64,000 nt of DNA from Distichodus sexfasciatus (taxonomy: Eukaryota > Chordata > Actinopteri > Characiformes > Distichodontidae), in assembly GCA_032718565.1 (NCBI GenBank), contig JAVGVS010000111.1, positions 310,001 to 374,000 on the forward strand. The letters are read 5' to 3'. Below are positions 60,283-64,000 of the stretch, piece after piece. Position 1 is the first letter of the stretch. The number at the start of each line of letters is the position of its first letter. The notes beneath the pieces were generated by a model. The model saw only the letters and a list, made by a program, of their open reading frames with translations. It did no database searches and had not been told where the DNA came from. The position numbers were made by a program, and so were the translations under genes.

Positions 60283-63200
60283 ATGGAAAAGGTGAAGTTC
60301 AGGAATGTGGCCCATCACTATTTTCCTCAAACTAGAGTGGAGTGTTGCTATACAATAAGCAGACACCACAAATGGAGCAGTCATGATTGGATAGGTCTTT
60401 TCAAGGTAACTACATCAGAACTACAGAAAATGAAAGTTGCGGAGGGTTTATTAGGTTTGCATTCATTGTTCTTCTTTATCCAAGGTGGGATGGACATCTG
60501 TGCGAGACTATTTTACTTTTGCCTGGGCTCTTGTTCCAGAAGGATATACAGCTGACACAGAAGTAAACTGCAGTGTTCTTTTTCACTGTATGTTTATCAC
60601 TCTCAATCATTAGTAACAGTGTATTCTTCATATGATTAAAAGATGGTATTTCTTCCACAAATTTTATCTGTTGCTCTCTTCTTTCAGCATCTTACCTGCC
60701 AAATCCAGGTGGGGCAGAATTTCAGTTTGTTTATGTTGGTGAGACAGGGGAGGTATGTGCAGTTAGCCCTCAGTTTACATTTAGTGCACCAAGGCCTTTG
60801 GATGAGCTAGTGACCCTTGAGGAGGAGAGGAATGAAGATGAGGATAATGATGGAGATCATTTACTCCTGGTGGTGCCCAAGGCTCACATACTCCAGGTGA
60901 GTGAAGATAAGAAAAGAGGTGAAATGTACTAGAAGTGTTAGGCAGTAAAATTCATGCTGTTTGGGCTTTATTTTTTCAACAGAGCAATCTTGAGACATGT
61001 CAGCAGGAACTAAAGCTGTTACAAAAGAAGCTTGATGCCGTCACTGATGAAATGAAACAGTACAGGGAGAGGAATGGGATAGAGAAGACTGATTACCAAA
61101 AAGAAAGAACCGAAATGAAGAATGAAATTGAAGATTTAAAGAAACGGCTGAGGTGTAGCACAGAAAAGACTGAAAGAACAGAAGGGAACATAAAGGTATG
61201 ATTGAAATTGGAAATGTGTATTTTAAAGGCAGAAAGCATTGTATAAACAGAATGGGTGAACACAATATTAGTATAAATGATGGGCATACAAGTTAAGTAG
61301 TATCTGCAGTGTGTATATAAAAGTATGTTTAGCTGAAATTATATTACTACAAACTATCCAAAATCCAAAACGACATCCACAAAAACCGAGGTCTTGTAAG
61401 AGCAAATGGGTAAATGCAGGCAATCCAAAATCATAGTCCAAATATCAAGTTACCAGCTTTAGAAATATCAGAGACAAGACTACAAACTGTTTTAAACGGA
61501 ACAATGAGTCCAATACATAACATTCAGCATGAAACTATGTTACTAATACTTCATAAAGTCAAATTGAAATGATAGGTTCTTGAATCTGATGGCCAGCTTG
61601 AACTTGTGAACCTTCCTGATTAGATGTTTATGATGATCCCTGGTGGCGAGGAGGGTTAACAACATCACAGGTCATGTACAGTATAAATAAAGGAGCTGCA
61701 TGTAAGATTATGGCCGAAACTGGTACTGCAGTTAAATTTAAAATACTGTAGCACATTGTTTCCCCTCCCCCCATTCCCCAGACTCGAGGCTGCCAGATAG
61801 ATGAGGCCTCATATTTGGCTAATCTAGTGTCTAACGTTTTGTATTGCCATAATTAGTGTTTGCACTGTTACCACACCGTTACTACGATGCTGATGTTAGG
61901 CATCGCAAGTAACTTTTTTGTTTCTCAAACAGTTCAGTCTGTTCAATGATCCACCGGCACATGTGCTACAGTCTATGATCAAACATGAATAACATTATTC
62001 AACTGTTGAAAATATTTGAAATATTCATTCCTACGTTTAGTGGTGATACAAGTTATCCAACCTCGGCTAAATCTTACCTGTCCAGGAGAAAATTAGCCAC
62101 TTCGGCATCTGACTTCAATTTCTTCTCCGCTTTCAGCCGTCTCCATCTTTCAAACGTATCTCCAGTGCTGATCATTGTTTGTTTCTGCTTTTGTCAAGAC
62201 GTTTTTTAGAGTCATAGTGAGGCCTGTTAGATTTAGTAATGTCAGACATTTGTAATCCAGAATACTTGTCGCTGCAGCTCAGTGGTAACTGGCAACCTGG
62301 ATGCCGAAATGCTTCTGACTTCGTGAATGGGAGATCACAACCCACCACTGCTGTGCAACAGGCCAAAACACAAAACCAAAATATAAACATGATTTGCATG
62401 CTGCAAATTAAATTTTAAAATGTGAATATTATGGCTGTACTAATTTTGTCAGTCAGAACAGTATTTCAAATTAACATTATTCCTTAATCTCTGGTGACAT
62501 ATTAGGCTCATTTTATGATTACTTGCCATGAATTTCTTACATATAGCTCCTTTAACAGGGTGAAAGTGTTAACTACAAGGTACTACAAGGATCCTTTTAT
62601 GGATCAGACTTTCCTTCCAAAAGCAGATGACAGAGCAAGGCAGAGTGTTGGGTGTTGGTGGCCTAGTGGTAGGACACTCACCTTTGGACTAAGAGGTTGT
62701 GATGGCATTACCAACACCGGGTCCCTGAGCAAGACCCTTAACTCTAAGTTGCTCTCAGGGGAACTGTTCCTGAAAATTAGGAAATATAGGTCGCTCTGAA
62801 TAAGAGCGTCTGCTAAATGCTGTAAATGTAAATGAAGACACTGGCTACTTTGATAGAGTTACAAGACTGTAGTGGTCATTGTGTGTATGTGACAACAAAA
62901 AAGTGTTTCTAGAAAAATGAAGATTCTGAGGCATTGACCATACCTACAGTAAAGCTGTGAGGGAGTACCATCACCATGGGGTGGTTATTACCTTCAGCAA
63001 GGACTGGGGTATATGTCAAGATAGAGAGCAAAAATACAGGGGAAAGCATGTCACTACTTAAACAAATGAAGGAAACAGGCTACAGAAGGTTTAAAGTGGG
63101 AAAATACCTTATTAACACATTAACATTTTCAAAAATCTGCATAAGAGCAAAGACAAATAAACAGAAAGTAACATGAGTAACAAAATACAATGTACCAATG

Positions 63201-63452
63201 CAATATTCCGAGATTGTGTAACCTATGAAAGAAAATTACATAACAGTCAAAATCCAAATAAAATATGTATGCATTCTTGAATACCTTGTCAACTTTTTTG
63301 CAGGATCTGCTGAGATCTAATGAAAGTATATCTGCAGAGCTTAGTGGTCTGTTAGCAGAAAGAGTGGTAAGCCAGCAGTTAATCAAAGATCTTGAGGAGG
63401 AATTGAGCAATGTGACACAACAAAAACAAGAGACAGAGGCAGAACTGGAGAG
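60283..63452 (+). CDS. calcoco1b: Calcium-binding and coiled-coil domain protein 1 (calcoco1), 5' part
   Basis: CALCOCO1 is a SKICH/coiled-coil protein described as a nuclear-receptor coactivator and a selective-autophagy receptor. Five coding exons have canonical borders: 60283-60405 (MEKVKFRNVAHHYFPQTRVE), 60485-60587 (VGWTSVRDYFTFAWALVPEG), 60688-60896 (YLPNPGGAEFQFVYVGETGE, then PRPLDELVTLEE and LLLVVPKAHILQ), 60983-61195 (SNLETCQQELKLLQKKLDAV, coiled coil) and 63304-63452 (DLLRSNESISAELSGLLAER, coiled coil). The phases are consistent. The first three exons form the SKICH domain. PRPxDELVTLEE and VVPKAxxLQ point to CALCOCO1 and away from TAX1BP1 or NDP52. The gene continues beyond the window. 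A weak in-frame GTG lies 15 bases upstream, but the ATG fits the family start. CALCOCO1 also flanks HOXC13 in mammals, which confirms synteny. The b suffix is inferred from the cluster. Confidence 0.9.
62645..62830 (+). mobile_element. tRNA-derived SINE in a calcoco1 intron
   Basis: The head GGTGTTGGTGGCCTAGTGGT holds an A-box-like TGGCCTAGTGG. The body CTGAGCAAGACCCTTAACTC and the tail AAATGCTGTAAATGTAAATG are the usual composition of teleost tRNA-SINEs. It lies within the 2.1-kb intron 61196-63303. Confidence 0.75.
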
Positions 63453-63504
63453 GTAAGCTACAAGAAAAAAACCCTGTGGCTGCTCTTTTCCATTCAACAT
63501 CAAT

Positions 63505-63880
63505 TCCAACACACACACACACACAGTCTCTGTATTACTATCTTTGTGAGGTCCTTCCATAGACTCCCATAATGACTAAAGTACATAATTTGACACCTTA
63601 CACCTAATCCTAACCCTAACCTTAACCTCAGTAGCCAAAAGCACATCCTTTACCTCTTTTAGTTTCTCAAATAAAACAAGCACAAGTCATTTTTCCTCAT
63701 GGAGACATCTCAAATGTCCCCACAAAACCCAAAACCAGATAAAAGTGATTTTAGGGTACAAAAAGTTTCCCACAATGCAAAAAATACATGGACACACACA
63801 CACACACACACACAGAGTCGCGAATTGCTATCTTTTTGAGGTTTTTCCATAGACTCTCACAATGACTAGATGTATATAAT
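63505..63880. repeat. Duplicated CA-microsatellite-anchored repeat
   Basis: A unit made of a CA tract followed by TACTATCTTTGTGAGGTCCT and TCCATAGACTCCCATAATGAC occurs at 63511-63575 and again, diverged, at 63795-63867. Between them is a CTAATCCTAACCCTAACC block. This looks like two copies of a dispersed intronic repeat. Confidence 0.6.
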
Positions 63881-63892
63881 TTTCAGGGGTGG

Positions 63893-64000
63893 AAGTAACG
63901 AATTACAAATACTCACGTTACTGTAATTAAGTAGATTTTTTGGGTACTTGTACTTTTATGAGTAGTTTTTCAAGTGTGTAATTTTACTCGTACTTGAGTA
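63893..64000 (+). mobile_element. DNA-transposon terminus cut by the window end
   Basis: CAGGGGTGGAAGTAACGAAT, then TACTCACGTTACTGTAATTA and AGTAGATTTTTTGGGTACTT, is a familiar end of an abundant teleost DNA element, with repeated ACTTGTA/ACTCGTA words. The other end is outside the window. Confidence 0.6.

Noticed and set aside
63604..63627. Telomere-like CCTAACCCTAACC block
   Set aside because: It is a very short, imperfect run inside a dispersed intronic repeat, not an interstitial telomere array.

Overview
This window is from a teleost fish genome and covers most of a HoxCb cluster, the second, strongly reduced copy of HoxC left by the teleost whole-genome duplication. All Hox genes lie on the minus strand. 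The retained coding set (hoxc6b, hoxc11b, hoxc12b), followed on the 5' side by a calcoco1-type gene, is the arrangement known from zebrafish HoxCb. Together with Tc1, hAT, L2-like LINE and tRNA-SINE insertions this suggests an otocephalan or otophysan fish. The species cannot be named from the sequence.

Layout. 1-3.2 kb is non-coding sequence 3' of hoxc6b. 3.2-4.2 kb is an intact two-exon hoxc6b. 4.2-28.6 kb is where hoxc8b, hoxc9b and hoxc10b would lie. No homeobox remains there and many mobile elements have entered, but a perfect mir-196 hairpin survives at 23.26-23.33 kb. 28.6-30.6 kb is intact hoxc11b. 30.6-36.1 kb is non-coding and nearly free of transposons. 36.1-37.7 kb is intact hoxc12b. 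At 41.2-41.9 kb there is a shattered remnant of hoxc13b: an exon-1 fragment plus homeodomain helix 3 carrying stop codons, with a TG microsatellite in the middle of the former homeobox.

43.5-59 kb is flanking sequence rich in mobile elements. It holds a decayed C2H2/SAMD3-like gene copy, back-to-back LINE pieces, a Tc1 transposase fragment, a 1.27-kb element with long inverted repeats, a decayed open frame of 10-residue repeats, a 1.2-kb hAT-type element with an exact 8-bp target duplication, and an LTR-like block. From 60.28 kb to the end lie the first five coding exons of a calcoco1 gene on the plus strand, running out of the window.

The three Hox proteins are transcription factors for axial patterning. 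mir-196 classically represses Hox mRNAs, so this locus still holds one microRNA regulator and three possible regulators or targets of the same network. The most unusual content is the fossil hoxc13b, the microRNA that has outlived its neighbouring genes, and a promoter-like E-box/TATA/CCAAT module at 25.17 kb, in the place expected for hoxc10b, that mirrors the module upstream of hoxc12b. All identifications rest on reading the sequence and on recalled family features. No database search was run.
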